From Patescibacteria group bacterium (GTDB taxonomy: Bacteria; Patescibacteriota; Patescibacteriia; 2-12-FULL-60-25), in NCBI GenBank assembly GCA_018061025.1, contig JAGOUY010000001.1:62001-126000 (forward strand): a stretch of 64,000 nt of DNA, written 5' to 3'. Position 1 is the first letter of the stretch. Each line of letters begins with the position of its first letter. Positions 7,368-16,769 of the stretch are shown here, one piece after another. The notes under the pieces were generated by a model. The model did no database searches. It had not been told where the DNA came from and worked only from the letters and a program-made list of their open reading frames with translations. A program made the translations under genes and the position numbers.

Positions 7368-8807
7368 TTAGACGTCTTGCTTTGGAAACAATGGTTCGCC
7401 CGTACGTAAAAGGCCTGTTTCGTAGCGGTGACTGATTTCCATCGAAATTCCTGGCATGACAGGCGCCAGCGCTTTGGCGATCCAACGAACCATCATTGCG
7501 AGTTCAGCTAACGTTTGCTTGGCTTTGGCGGGATCGGTTTTTACGGTTCGAAAGGGTGCTTCCTTATCTACCTTTTCATTAGCAGCAGAGACGACAGACC
7601 AGACCACTTCTAAATAGGCTTTGAAGTCATAGGCGGTCATGGCGACATGCAACGAAGTATCAAGATCTCCACAGGAGAATGCCACATCAGGCAATCCTTC
7701 TGGCACGTATTTGTTGGCCATGGTGGCGACACGTCCGACGAGGTTCCCGAGTCCGTTCGCTAATTCTGCATAGCGCTCCTCAAGACGAGCGCGGGAAACG
7801 TCCCCGTCTTCTCCGCAAGGGAGGTCGCGTAATAACGCATAGCGCACGGCGTCAATTCCATACGCCTTCACGAGTTCTTCAGGCGCGATGACATTACCTA
7901 ATGATTTGCTCATCTTTTGACCTTCGACCGTGAAGTGTCCGTGGATGAAAACTTCCGTTGGAACCGACAAACCAGCCGATAATAGGAAAGCAGGCCAATA
8001 AATAACATGGAAACGCATGATGTCTTTGCCAATGACGTGCGTGCGCACATTCGCGTTTTCCCAAAATGTTTTGTACACCTCTCCCCCATCAGCGAAGCCG
8101 AGGGCGGTAATATAATTGGAGAGCGCATCGACCCAGACGTACATGATTTGAGAAGGATCATTAGGAACAGGCACCCCCCAATGTTCGGCACGGGCGACGG
8201 AACGAGAGATGCTAAAATCTTGTAAGCCTTGGCGGATAAAGCCGAGAGCTTCGTTTTTGCGGGAGGCGGGGGTGATCTTAAGACGATCAGACACGATTAA
8301 TTCTTCGAGTTCTGCTTGGTATTTTGATAAACGAAAGAAGTAATTTTCTTCTTTGACACGTTCTAAGGGTTTTTGATGGATCTTACAAATTCCATTAGGT
8401 GCGTCTTCTTCGGTATAAAAGGCTTCACAGCCGACGCAATACAACCCTTCATAGGTTTGGGTGTAGATATCGTCGGGGTTCATCATGGACCACAACTTTT
8501 GTGCGCCACGGATGTGACGGTCTTCGCGGGTGCGCATGTAATCATCAAAACTCAAATTTAAAAGAGGTTGCAGGGCGCGGAAGCCTTCTGAATGGCGAGC
8601 GACATAGGCCTCGACGTCTTCTCCAACAGCTTGGGCAGCACGGACGTTCTTTAAACTATTGTCATCACTCCCAAATTGGCCACGCACGGTTTCGCCTTGG
8701 GCACGGTAGTAACGCAAAAGAGTGTCGACCTGGATACATTCGAGGGCGTGGCCGATATGAGGGAGGCCGTTGACGTAGGGAATAGAGGAAGTGAGGTAGC
8801 GGGTCAT
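7368..8807 (-). CDS. metG: Methionyl-tRNA synthetase
   Basis: 479 residues. Class I synthetase with HIGH in LPHIGHALE near residue 18 and KMSKS at residues 298-302. The connective peptide keeps one zinc-type knuckle (CVGCEAFYTEEDAPNGIC). A helical anticodon-binding domain covers about 340-479. It lacks the C-terminal EMAP-like dimerisation domain of longer MetG proteins, a compact form. It charges tRNA-Met in the cytoplasm. Starts at ATG 8807 without a Shine-Dalgarno. A large inverted repeat lies 45 bases upstream. Confidence 0.96.
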   Translation of the reverse strand: MTRYLTSSIPYVNGLPHIGHALECIQVDTLLRYYRAQGETVRGQFGSDDNSLKNVRAAQAVGEDVEAYVARHSEGFRALQPLLNLSFDDYMRTREDRHIRGAQKLWSMMNPDDIYTQTYEGLYCVGCEAFYTEEDAPNGICKIHQKPLERVKEENYFFRLSKYQAELEELIVSDRLKITPASRKNEALGFIRQGLQDFSISRSVARAEHWGVPVPNDPSQIMYVWVDALSNYITALGFADGGEVYKTFWENANVRTHVIGKDIMRFHVIYWPAFLLSAGLSVPTEVFIHGHFTVEGQKMSKSLGNVIAPEELVKAYGIDAVRYALLRDLPCGEDGDVSRARLEERYAELANGLGNLVGRVATMANKYVPEGLPDVAFSCGDLDTSLHVAMTAYDFKAYLEVVWSVVSAANEKVDKEAPFRTVKTDPAKAKQTLAELAMMVRWIAKALAPVMPGISMEISHRYETGLLRTGEPLFPKQDV

Positions 8808-8852
8808 AATATGGGGTTGCCCTTCGGGCAGAAGAGGAATGTAGGCGATGAA

Positions 8853-8964
8853 CCTATGTTCGGTACGGAGAAAAAGGAGTACGCCTATTTTCTGCTGAAA
8901 ATATCCTCAGATTTAGCCGCCGTCGCGTCTAAATAGCCTCCTTTTTCTCCGTACCGAACATAGG
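8853..8964. repeat. Perfect 27-base inverted repeat with 58-base spacer
   Basis: Arms at 8853-8879 (starting CCTATGTTCGGTACGG) and 8938-8964 are exact complements. The spacer has a partial continuation (CCTATTT near 8883, AAATAG near 8931). It lies between rsmI and metG, both on the minus strand, so it would be transcribed as a long hairpin in the metG leader. No T-run follows, so it is not an ordinary terminator. It resembles a terminal-inverted-repeat mini-element. Confidence 0.85.
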
Positions 8965-9013
8965 CACTAGATAAGAGGAGAGACGGGGGGATCAGGGCTT
9001 CGCATTACGCGAT

Positions 9014-9718
9014 TTACGTTTCACGGTCTTTTATGCGTTTGGGGGCGGGGCCTACGATCACCACGAATTCGCCTTTGGTGCTGGTGGATTGGAGGGCGGT
9101 GCGGACTTCCTCGATCGTGCCACGGTAAAGGGTTTCGTGGAGTTTCGTCAATTCGCGGGCGATGAAGAGTTTACGATTTGGATCTAGGAATTTTGCGAGG
9201 GCTTCTAAGGTTTTTTCAATGCGATGCGTGGATTCAAAGAAGATGGAGGGGGTGTCACGCGCGGCAATTTCACGGAACATGGTCTCGCGGCCTTTTTTGT
9301 GAGGGACGAAGCCGAGATAGACAAACTCATCCATGGGAAAGCCACAGGCTGACATGGCGGTTGTGAGAGCGGAGGCACCGGGAATAGGGACGATTTGAAT
9401 AGGAAATTTGGCTTTTAGGGCAGCTTCGATGAGCTTGCCGCCTGGATCATTTACACCCGGAGTTCCCGCATCCGAAACATAGGCGATCGAAGAACCCTGC
9501 ATAAGGGCATCAAGGATGCGGTTTAGTTGAGCAGCGGAGGAATGCTCAAAACACGCCAAGAGTGGCTTACGAATTTCGTAATGCGCGAGGAGATGTGAGG
9601 TGACGCGCGTGTCTTCACAGGCAATCATGTCGACTTCCCGCAAGATGCGCAGAGCCCGATGGGTCATGTCTTCGAGATTTCCAATCGGGGTGGCCACGAT
9701 GTAGAGCGTTCCGGTCAT
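9014..9718 (-). CDS. rsmI: 16S rRNA (cytidine1402-2'-O)-methyltransferase
   Basis: 234 residues, tetrapyrrole-methylase fold. The start GTLYIVATPIGNLEDMT, the segment CEDTRVTSHLL and the cofactor loop SDAGTPGVNDPG are typical of RsmI, as is PGASALTTAMSACGFP. It transfers a methyl group from SAM to the ribose of C1402 in the decoding centre. The usual C-terminal extension is short. No Shine-Dalgarno before ATG 9718. Confidence 0.95.
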   Translation of the reverse strand: MTGTLYIVATPIGNLEDMTHRALRILREVDMIACEDTRVTSHLLAHYEIRKPLLACFEHSSAAQLNRILDALMQGSSIAYVSDAGTPGVNDPGGKLIEAALKAKFPIQIVPIPGASALTTAMSACGFPMDEFVYLGFVPHKKGRETMFREIAARDTPSIFFESTHRIEKTLEALAKFLDPNRKLFIARELTKLHETLYRGTIEEVRTALQSTSTKGEFVVIVGPAPKRIKDRET

Positions 9719-9785
9719 GTCTTGTTTGTAACAGATCTAGGACTTTTTTGCGAGAAGAGGGCGTAGATGGCACAATGGTAGAGTT

Positions 9786-10526
9786 ATGCGTCGCCTTCCC
9801 TTGCTCGTTTCGTTTTTTGGCCTAGCTCTCTTTGGATTTGGATGCAAAGAACCAAGCTACCAAGCGAATACCGTGACGAATTGGCGCGGTGCGATCCAAG
9901 ATCCTGGAGCTGCACGTAAACCCTCCTCCCCTATCCCGCCTAAGGTCACGCAAAAGCGCGTCGACACGGTCCAACCTCTGCCCGCTGAAGTCCCCGTTTT
10001 ACGCCAAGCCCTCACAAACCTAGGCAACGCCAATTCTTTTAAGGCTACGCTCACACTTCCTCCGGCCGATGGGCAAACAACCCCTGTTCAAGGATCCCTC
10101 CTTTTTGATCGAGCGCGCGGGTTTCGTGGTTCGATCACCCTTAACGCTCAAGCGAAGAGTGATATCCTGTCTATCAATGGACAAGTGTATTTCCGCGCGA
10201 ATACAAGCACTTGGCAAGCGATCACGTATACAGAAGAAGGCGATCGTTTGCAGGCTTTTTTCCAAGTTGCATTTCCTAACAAATCAAAACCAAACCAACT
10301 GCTCGTTTCTGATTCGACACGCATTCTTGAAGTCGCGGATGATTCACGTGGATGTAAACGCTACGTATACACCGAAATCCTTCCCACAGGCGATACCGCA
10401 AAAACGACTTTGTGCATTAAAAACGGGTTTCCCGCCTATATCATCAATGAATACGCCGAGGGTGCAACCGAGGTGTCTTATTCTGAGATTAATGAACCGG
10501 TGAATATTGGCGGTCTTGATTCATAG
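9786..10526 (+). CDS. Predicted lipoprotein, unknown function
   Basis: 246 residues. Signal peptide with lipobox LFGFGC; the acylated residue would be Cys20. Residues 40-70 are Pro-rich linker. Residues 70-246 are beta-rich (SFKATLTLPPADGQTTPVQGS, then a GFRGSITLNAQAKSD strand), recalling LolA/LppX-like open half-barrels that hold lipids; that similarity is only by pattern. Starts without a Shine-Dalgarno. Divergent from rsmI, with 67 bases between them. Confidence 0.72.
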   Translation: MRRLPLLVSFFGLALFGFGCKEPSYQANTVTNWRGAIQDPGAARKPSSPIPPKVTQKRVDTVQPLPAEVPVLRQALTNLGNANSFKATLTLPPADGQTTPVQGSLLFDRARGFRGSITLNAQAKSDILSINGQVYFRANTSTWQAITYTEEGDRLQAFFQVAFPNKSKPNQLLVSDSTRILEVADDSRGCKRYVYTEILPTGDTAKTTLCIKNGFPAYIINEYAEGATEVSYSEINEPVNIGGLDS

Positions 10527-10553
10527 GCGTTTTTCTTAAGGATCTTACGAGTC

Positions 10554-10613
10554 TTGACGGTAATGACATGGGTTTATATACTTATTTTAGCAGTCGATGA
10601 CTTAGAGTGCTAA
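10554..10613 (+). promoter_or_regulatory. clpB promoter with CIRCE operator (HrcA)
   Basis: TTGACG at 10554-10559, 17-base spacer, TATACT at 10577-10582. Then TTAGCAGTC at 10587-10595, nine bases, GAGTGCTAA at 10605-10613. This matches the CIRCE consensus TTAGCACTC-N9-GAGTGCTAA at 17 of 18 positions. It covers the transcription start, so binding of the heat-shock repressor HrcA would block clpB. hrcA itself is not in the window. Confidence 0.92.
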
Positions 10614-10628
10614 AACTCAATTTTCCCT

Positions 10629-13271
10629 ATGTTACCCCAAAATTTCACCACAAAAAGCCAAGAAGCCTTGGCCATGGCGCAACAATTAGCCCTGCAAAAC
10701 GGACAAGCCTCGCTTGAGCCGATGCATTTGTTTTACGCACTCTTAAGCCAAGAAGATGGCGTGGTGCCCGCTTTATTCAATAAGCTCGCGGTGCCAGTTG
10801 CTGTCTTGCGCACCCAAACACAAGCTGCGTTAGAACGGCTTCCTCGCACCCATTCAACGGGTGGGATTGGACAGCTCTACATTTCACCTGAGATGGCCAA
10901 GGCCTTGCAAAATGCCGATCGAATTGCGAAGCAATTTAAAGATGAATACATTTCTACCGAACATCTTTTACTCGCGCTGGCAGAAGGCCATTCTGAAATC
11001 GGAAACCTCCTGACGCAGAATGGCGTGAACATGGAGGCGTTGTATTCGGCGCTCAAAGATGTGCGTGGGAATGTGAACGTCAACAATCCTGAACCGGAGA
11101 GCGCCTACCAAGCTTTAGAAAAATACGCCAAAAATCTGACAGCTCTTGCTCGTCAGGAGAAGCTTGACCCGGTGATTGGACGTGATGATGAAATTCGACG
11201 CGTGATGCAGATTTTGTTGCGTCGCACGAAGAATAATCCGGTCTTGATCGGAGAAGCTGGGACAGGGAAAACGGCGATCGTCGAAGGACTGGCGCAACGG
11301 ATCGTGGCGGGTGATGTGCCGGAATCGCTGCAGGATAAAGAAGTGATCTCTTTGGATATTGGATCGTTAGTAGCAGGCACGAAGTTTCGTGGAGAATTTG
11401 AAGAACGTCTTAAAGCCGTGATCCGTGACGTTGAGAAATCTTCTGGAAAAGTCATCTTGTTTATTGATGAATTGCATACCCTTGTAGGAGCAGGAACATC
11501 TGGCGACAGTGGTTCGCTGGATGCTTCGAACATGTTGAAGCCTGCGTTGGCGCGTGGTGAGCTGCGGGCGGTGGGGGCAACGACTTTGCAGGAGTATCAA
11601 AAATATATTGAGAAAGATGCGGCCTTGGCTCGTCGTTTTCAACCGGTGCATGTAAATGAGCCATCGGAAGAAGATACGATTGCGATTTTGCGTGGAATCA
11701 AAGATAAGTATGAACTGCACAGTGGGGTACGCATTACGGATAGCGCGATTGTGTCGGCGGTGAAGTTATCGACCCGTTATATTAGCGATCGCTTCTTGCC
11801 AGATAAGGCGGTGGATTTGATTGATGAAGCGGCTTCGGCATTGCGCATGCAGATTGATTCGTTACCGGAAGAATTGGATAAGCTTAAGCGCGATTTGATG
11901 AAATCGGAGATTGAAAAGCGGGCACTTACCAAAGAAGAAGATGCGGAATCAAAAGAACGGTTGCAGGTCTTGGAAAAACATATTGGGGAAGTGCGTGAAA
12001 CATCGAATCAATTGGAGCTTTCTTGGAAAGCGGAAAAGGAATTGATTACGGCGATTCAGGAGGATAAGAAGGAGACAGAACGTCTCAAGAATGAGGCGGA
12101 TATTGCGGAGCGTCGTGGGGATTTGGAAAAAGCTTCTGAGATTCGCTATGGGCGCTTGCCGGAACGGGAGAAACACCATAAGGAGACGCAACAAAAACTT
12201 AAAGAACTTCAGGGACAGCGTGGTCTTTTGAAAGATGCCGTCACGGAAGAAGATATTGCAACGGTGGTGGCGCGTTGGACGGGGATTCCAGTGCAACGCA
12301 TGCTGCAGTCGGAAGCCGCTCGTTTGGCGACCTTGGAGGATGAGCTCCACAAACGTGTGATCGGCCAACACGAGGCGGTAGAAGCGGTTTCAAATGCCTT
12401 GCGTCGTTCGCGTGCGGGGATCAGTGAGGAGAAGCGTCCGATTGGATCGTTCCTTTTCCTGGGACCTACGGGTGTCGGGAAAACGGAGCTCGCGAAGGCG
12501 CTAGCCACGACCATGTTTGATGATGAAGATGCCATGATTCGTGTCGACATGTCGGAATACATGGAGAAACACTCCGTTTCTCGCATGATTGGCTCCCCTC
12601 CGGGCTATGTGGGATACGATGAAGGCGGACAACTCACCGAGAAGATCCGTCGCCGACCGTATGCCGTTATCCTTTTGGATGAAGTGGAGAAAGCGCATCC
12701 AGATGTGTTTCATCTCTTATTGCAAGTTCTCGACGATGGTCGCTTAACAGACGGCAAAGGACGACAGGTCAACTTCAAGAATACGATCATCATCATGACC
12801 TCGAATATTGGGTCAGATATGATCTTGGATTGGGGTAAGCGTCGTGGCGAGATTGGGTTTGTGCATGAAGACGCGAAGACTTCGGACAAACAGGAAGAGA
12901 ATATTCGCGGTAAAGTGATGGAATTATTACGCGACCACTTCCGTCCCGAATTCTTGAACCGTGTGGATGAAATCGTGATGTTCCAAGCGCTGATCAAAGA
13001 AGATCTTGCTAAGATCGTTGACCTGCAGATCGCCTCGGTCGTAAAACGCTTACAACAAAAGCGCATTAGCCTGACATTCACGGATAAAGCACGTCAGTTG
13101 GTGGCGGATAAAGGATATGACCCTTCCTTTGGAGCGCGACCTTTAAAACGTGCGATCCAGGATCTGATCTTGGATGAATTGGCCCTTAAGATGATTAAGC
13201 ATGAGATTAAAGAAGGTGAGTCGGTGAAGATTGATGCCAAGAAGGAGAAGATTGTGATGACGGTTGCTTAA
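10629..13271 (+). CDS. clpB: ATP-dependent chaperone ClpB
   Basis: 880 residues, full length. Order: Clp N domain (1-145), AAA+ module 1 with Walker A GEAGTGKT at 208-215 and an [10 protein letters not shown] Walker B, coiled-coil middle domain (about 410-530, rich in Glu/Lys), AAA+ module 2 with GPTGVGKT at 612-619, and a C-terminal D2-small domain. The middle domain separates it from ClpA/ClpC, so it is a disaggregase working with DnaK. The start ATG is preceded by CCCT with no Shine-Dalgarno. Regulated by CIRCE. Confidence 0.97.
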   Translation: MLPQNFTTKSQEALAMAQQLALQNGQASLEPMHLFYALLSQEDGVVPALFNKLAVPVAVLRTQTQAALERLPRTHSTGGIGQLYISPEMAKALQNADRIAKQFKDEYISTEHLLLALAEGHSEIGNLLTQNGVNMEALYSALKDVRGNVNVNNPEPESAYQALEKYAKNLTALARQEKLDPVIGRDDEIRRVMQILLRRTKNNPVLIGEAGTGKTAIVEGLAQRIVAGDVPESLQDKEVISLDIGSLVAGTKFRGEFEERLKAVIRDVEKSSGKVILFIDELHTLVGAGTSGDSGSLDASNMLKPALARGELRAVGATTLQEYQKYIEKDAALARRFQPVHVNEPSEEDTIAILRGIKDKYELHSGVRITDSAIVSAVKLSTRYISDRFLPDKAVDLIDEAASALRMQIDSLPEELDKLKRDLMKSEIEKRALTKEEDAESKERLQVLEKHIGEVRETSNQLELSWKAEKELITAIQEDKKETERLKNEADIAERRGDLEKASEIRYGRLPEREKHHKETQQKLKELQGQRGLLKDAVTEEDIATVVARWTGIPVQRMLQSEAARLATLEDELHKRVIGQHEAVEAVSNALRRSRAGISEEKRPIGSFLFLGPTGVGKTELAKALATTMFDDEDAMIRVDMSEYMEKHSVSRMIGSPPGYVGYDEGGQLTEKIRRRPYAVILLDEVEKAHPDVFHLLLQVLDDGRLTDGKGRQVNFKNTIIIMTSNIGSDMILDWGKRRGEIGFVHEDAKTSDKQEENIRGKVMELLRDHFRPEFLNRVDEIVMFQALIKEDLAKIVDLQIASVVKRLQQKRISLTFTDKARQLVADKGYDPSFGARPLKRAIQDLILDELALKMIKHEIKEGESVKIDAKKEKIVMTVA

Positions 13272-13310
13272 AAAATAAAAATACCCGACCTAGTCGGGTA
13301 TTTTTATTTT
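13271..13310. terminator. Bidirectional terminator between clpB and the Nudix gene
   Basis: AAAAATAAAAATACCCGAC, CTA loop, complement, then T-rich tail on both strands. It overlaps the stop codon of the minus-strand Nudix gene. Confidence 0.9.
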
Positions 13311-13762
13311 AACGTTCTCTGGCGCCTATATTCCGTGTACAACGCAATCGTTTCCCCATGATCAAACGCAAGCTCATCTGCGTTTGGCAGGTCTTTAAAT
13401 GCAACCCACGCCAGATCTGAAACTTCATTATCTCCTGTACCAGTTTTTTCTAATGGCTTTACGATAAATTCTAGCGCTACATTTTGACGATCTTCTTTGG
13501 GACGATTGGGGTTACTGTTTATCCGTAATAATCCCACTACCTCCCCTCTCCAACCAGTTTCTTCGTACAGTTCACGCAAAATTCCTTCTTCTACTGTTTC
13601 ATTGAAATCCAGATACCCTCCGGGCAAAGACCATTTTCCTCCTTCAAGCAGATGTGGAGCACGCTTCTCTAACAACAATTTCCCTTCTTTTTCTACCAAA
13701 GCGTGAAGTACAACATGACGCAAAGTTGCCTCATTACCATTTTCGAATTTACAGATAACCAT
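13304..13762 (-). CDS. Nudix hydrolase
   Basis: 152 residues from ATG 13762. The open frame extends upstream through the tRNA region, so the shorter start is chosen. The Nudix box (G-x5-E-x7-RE-x2-EE-x-GW) is seen as GGYLDFNETVEEGIL followed by RELYEETGW. It hydrolyses a nucleoside diphosphate linked to another moiety; substrate not predictable, with an ADP-ribose or oxidised-nucleotide role plausible from size. Cytoplasmic. Its stop lies inside the shared terminator. Confidence 0.9.
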   Translation of the reverse strand: MVICKFENGNEATLRHVVLHALVEKEGKLLLEKRAPHLLEGGKWSLPGGYLDFNETVEEGILRELYEETGWRGEVVGLLRINSNPNRPKEDRQNVALEFIVKPLEKTGTGDNEVSDLAWVAFKDLPNADELAFDHGETIALYTEYRRQRTLK

Positions 13763-13843
13763 AGCTATATATTTATATTCTCTTATCAGGGACTTTGTAA
13801 TGAGATATGTTGTACTTACTTTATCGATCGATTCTATCCAATG

Positions 13844-13925
13844 TCGGGCTAGTGGGACTTGAACCCACGACCTCGTTAAAGCTCCGCTCGCTCGCTTTAA
13901 CTCCCTCACGTAGCGCGCTAGCCAA
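13844..13925 (-). pseudogene. tRNA-like remnant (3' half intact, 5' half rearranged)
   Basis: On the minus strand the 3' part has a good T-arm (GTGGG, TTCAAGT, CCCAC) and an acceptor 3' strand CTAGCCCGAC identical to that of the neighbouring tRNA-Pro. Upstream, GGCTAGCGCGCTACGTG resembles the D-arm and start of the anticodon arm of tRNA-Pro, but the anticodon stem is replaced by a hairpin GTTAAAGC/GCTTTAAC. No matching GTCGGGC acceptor 5' strand is present. I read it as a decayed or insertion-disrupted duplicate of tRNA-Pro. Confidence 0.5.
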
Positions 13926-13941
13926 TTTTCTTCTGCTTGCT

Positions 13942-14017
13942 GTCGGGCTAGCGAGACTCGAACTCGCGGCCTCCACGTCCCGAACGTGGCGCGCTACCAA
14001 CTGCGCTATAACCCGAC
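13942..14017 (-). tRNA. tRNA-Pro (CGG)
   Basis: 76 bases with a complete cloverleaf. Acceptor GTCGGGT/GCCCGAC, D-arm with AGTTGGTA, anticodon stem CCACG/CGTGG with loop TTCGGGA (anticodon CGG), T-arm GCGAG/CTCGC with TTCGAGT. CCA is not encoded. Leader CTTCTGCTTA and trailer GCAAGCAGAAG are complementary and extend the acceptor helix by about ten pairs. Confidence 0.93.
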
Positions 14018-14079
14018 AGTAAGCAGAAGCTCGTAAAAACCATCCAAAATCTAGCAATGCGTCTTTTTTCTGACAAGTT

Positions 14080-15258
14080 CTATGAGGGTGGATGAATATG
14101 CGCGCTAGGCTTGTCTGCCTCCAAGCTATTTAGAGACTGTCGTTTCATCACATATGCAGCTAATAAGGCGGTGATTGGAACCGTGAAAATCAAACCGATG
14201 GTACCTGAAAGAGAACGGATGATTTCGTCGACGACGGAGTCGAAGTTGATGAATTTGAGCCAGGAGCCGCCGAATTGTTTGTAGAGGAGGAGTGTAGACA
14301 AAGAACCGCCGACGTAGGCGTAGATAAGCGTATTGGCGAGGGCGGACATGTGGTCATTCCCAATCACCATACCAGCGCGGAATAATTCTTTGAGGGAGAG
14401 ACGATGGTTAGCGCGACGAACTTCAGCGACACCGGAGACGATGGAAACTGCCACATCCTCGACCACACCAGCGGAGGCGATAATGATTCCGGCAAACAGG
14501 AGACCGCGAGGATTCAACAAGGGGTTCTTATCAAAGAATAGTCGATCCTCTTCGGTAGAAAGACCGGAGAGATGCGCCCAATCAGCAAATAACCAGGAAA
14601 CAGCGCAGGCAACTAGGGAGCCTCCAATCGTACCAATGGCCGTTACGAACGTTTTACGATTCCAGCCGATTGAGAAGCCACTCGAGATGAGAGTGAAGAC
14701 TCCGGAGAGAACGATGGCGATTGGGACTGGATTAAAGCCGCGTAAAAATAAAGGGATCAAAACATATCCAATTAAGCCGATAGAGATCAGGATGGAGAGC
14801 GCTACTTTCAATCCTTGCCAGCCAGACAAGATGACCAGCATCAACACAAACAAGATCCCTAACGTGATAAGCGCAGCACGACGGTCGAAGCCTTCTAAAT
14901 AATAATTTGAGCCGCCGTTATTTCCGGGTTGGACAAACACCACCACTTTATCCCCTATCTCTGGGTGGAGCTGATACGGATTGGATCCGACATCTGAAGA
15001 AATTTCCTCTACCTTGCCCTGGGAAGGACCAGACAAGAAGCGGACTTGATAGACCTCGACTTGTTGGCCTGTGGAGGTTGTTTTTTGGTCGCGTATAGCC
15101 AGGGATTCAATAATCCCACGTTCATAGCTCCCTTCAATCCCATCTTGGGTTACGACGGTTGAGCCGTCGATAGAGTCTGAGCCTTGAGCCTGGACGGCCA
15201 CCGCAGAAAAACTACTGAGCCCCAAACACAGACAAGTGAGCAAGAGAAAACGCTTCAT
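14080..15258 (-). CDS. YibE/F-like integral membrane protein
   Basis: 392 residues from ATG 15258 (MKRFLLLT), with GGAG 8 bases upstream. Signal-like N-terminus, then an extracytoplasmic beta domain (about 25-125) that in this family precedes a multipass YibE/F domain. Roughly eight membrane helices cover 130-380. GLLFAGIIIASAGVVEDVAVSIVSGVAEV and MVIGNDHMSALANTLIYAYVGG regions are hallmarks of the family. Function is not established; transport is presumed. The tail is His-rich near the end. The next gene upstream ends 14 bases before its ATG. Confidence 0.85.
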   Translation of the reverse strand: MKRFLLLTCLCLGLSSFSAVAVQAQGSDSIDGSTVVTQDGIEGSYERGIIESLAIRDQKTTSTGQQVEVYQVRFLSGPSQGKVEEISSDVGSNPYQLHPEIGDKVVVFVQPGNNGGSNYYLEGFDRRAALITLGILFVLMLVILSGWQGLKVALSILISIGLIGYVLIPLFLRGFNPVPIAIVLSGVFTLISSGFSIGWNRKTFVTAIGTIGGSLVACAVSWLFADWAHLSGLSTEEDRLFFDKNPLLNPRGLLFAGIIIASAGVVEDVAVSIVSGVAEVRRANHRLSLKELFRAGMVIGNDHMSALANTLIYAYVGGSLSTLLLYKQFGGSWLKFINFDSVVDEIIRSLSGTIGLIFTVPITALLAAYVMKRQSLNSLEADKPSAHIHPPS

Positions 15259-15272
15259 ACTGCTCCAGCCTA

Positions 15273-16718
15273 TCACGAGCTGGCTTCCCAAGGGTAGGGT
15301 GCGGGATATATCGCTTCTTGACGCGCGTAGGTATTCAGCCAGTGTAAGAGATGCGCCGTTGCTCGTACGTCATCACAGTTATAGCGGATAATATCGTCTA
15401 GAATGGCGTGATCCTGCGTTGATAACCAAGATTCGTAGGCCGTAATGGAAGCACGGCCGTTTTGGACTTCGCTCGTCCAAGAAAATCCAAGGAACTTACA
15501 GATATTTTTTAAGCTGTAGAAATATAATGGGTAGACGGCGCATTCACGAGCCGCTTCTTTCAAATCCACTAATCGTGATTGGAATAGTTGAAGGGATGGA
15601 TCGTCTGTATCTCCGTAGCGCTTGCCTAAAATTTCTAAGCGCGTCGCCTCATAATTGGCGTAGTGATAGATCGTGTACTCCTCGGGCAACGTCGGAAGCC
15701 AAGCGAGAAATTCCTTCCACATCTTTCCCTCATCTTCTGGCCGCTCAGCCGTGAATGACTGATACCGCTCCCCCGCTGCATCCTTAATCCAAAATCCATA
15801 CAGATAATCTGTGTCTGTCATCGGGTGACTCTCAATATCAAAATGGATTTCGAGGCCATTCGTTATATGTGTCCAAGGTTTTTTGATGATGACGCAACGA
15901 TCGACTAACGAACGCGCCTGACGTTGAATGGATTGGAGAGCGCGAAGCGTCATGCCTGGAGCTTGTCCCGCGAAGGACTCGGGATCCATATCGGCGGCTT
16001 CGTAAATGGTGCGAATTCCTTGCTCGCGTAAGAACCCAAGCTTGTTCATGTCGACGTTAAAGAGGAGCGCGATATCATCGTGCTCTTTTGCCAAGCGAAA
16101 ACAGGCCTTGCCCCAAGGAGAGGTATCTTCGCAGGTTTTACGATAAACGGGTTCTGGACGTTCGCCCCCGATAATTCGTTCTAATTTTATGGTTGCTTCT
16201 TTAAACTCCGCCAAATATTGGTCTGGATTCACCTCTAAGCGCTCACCGTCGCTATTTATAATGGCAGGATGTGCTGGAAACCGTTTCTGTATGTTGTCGA
16301 GCAGGACGCTGTAAAATAATAATTGAAAGACATGTTCTTTTTTAAGCTCATGCGCCCGCTTTACATCCACCGGCACATAATACCAATTGCCTAAGGCGCT
16401 CTCGCCTTCATGACGTTCAAGGATATCCGGCCTCCCCTGCCATTCCCCATTCGCCAACCAACCTTGATAGATGGCTGGGACTCCAGCGCGCATGAGTTCC
16501 ACTGTTTTGGCCGCGCCGTCGGCAACAGAGGCCGTAGAGACCGCCTCAAACGCTCCGTATTGCGTACGGACGACCTGTTCTTCATGGTCGAGACCATCAG
16601 CCAGGCGTTGCTCCTCAAATTCGGTGAGAGGACGACGTTCCGCAGGATCGCCAAAGCGCTCCCAATAGGGCCAATGTGGGCATTGCAAATAGCGGTAAAA
16701 ATCAGTGGCGGTCAGCAT
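15273..16718 (-). CDS. TM0106 family RecB-like putative nuclease
   Basis: 481 residues from ATG 16718 (MLTATDFYRY). The N-terminal half is a RecB/Cas4-type nuclease core: CPHWPYWERFGD, a GRPDIL strand with catalytic-type Asp, and PVDVKRAHELKKEHVFQLLFYSVLL with the DxK motif. The C-terminal half is an RNase H-like 3'-5' exonuclease domain: EIHFDIESHP, YHYANYE, YNCDDVRAT. This two-domain layout defines the TM0106 family of predicted DNA-processing nucleases. Upstream neighbour is the membrane-fusion gene at 16770; they are probably one transcript. Confidence 0.85.
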   Translation of the reverse strand: MLTATDFYRYLQCPHWPYWERFGDPAERRPLTEFEEQRLADGLDHEEQVVRTQYGAFEAVSTASVADGAAKTVELMRAGVPAIYQGWLANGEWQGRPDILERHEGESALGNWYYVPVDVKRAHELKKEHVFQLLFYSVLLDNIQKRFPAHPAIINSDGERLEVNPDQYLAEFKEATIKLERIIGGERPEPVYRKTCEDTSPWGKACFRLAKEHDDIALLFNVDMNKLGFLREQGIRTIYEAADMDPESFAGQAPGMTLRALQSIQRQARSLVDRCVIIKKPWTHITNGLEIHFDIESHPMTDTDYLYGFWIKDAAGERYQSFTAERPEDEGKMWKEFLAWLPTLPEEYTIYHYANYEATRLEILGKRYGDTDDPSLQLFQSRLVDLKEAARECAVYPLYFYSLKNICKFLGFSWTSEVQNGRASITAYESWLSTQDHAILDDIIRYNCDDVRATAHLLHWLNTYARQEAIYPAPYPWEASS

Positions 16719-16769
16719 AGATATGCGCAGAGTAGCCCTTAGGCGCAGCAAGAGCAATAATCTCGTTTA

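Noticed and set aside
8881-8937. Spacer of the metG-leader inverted repeat as a possible small RNA or CRISPR unit
   Set aside because: Only one pair of arms and one spacer, no repeat series; no CRISPR array or cas gene anywhere in the window.
13807-14022. Plus-strand open frame across the tRNA-Pro region with GLARLELAAS-like text
   Set aside because: It is the antisense of a tRNA gene and remnant; such translations are a known artefact of tRNA sequences.
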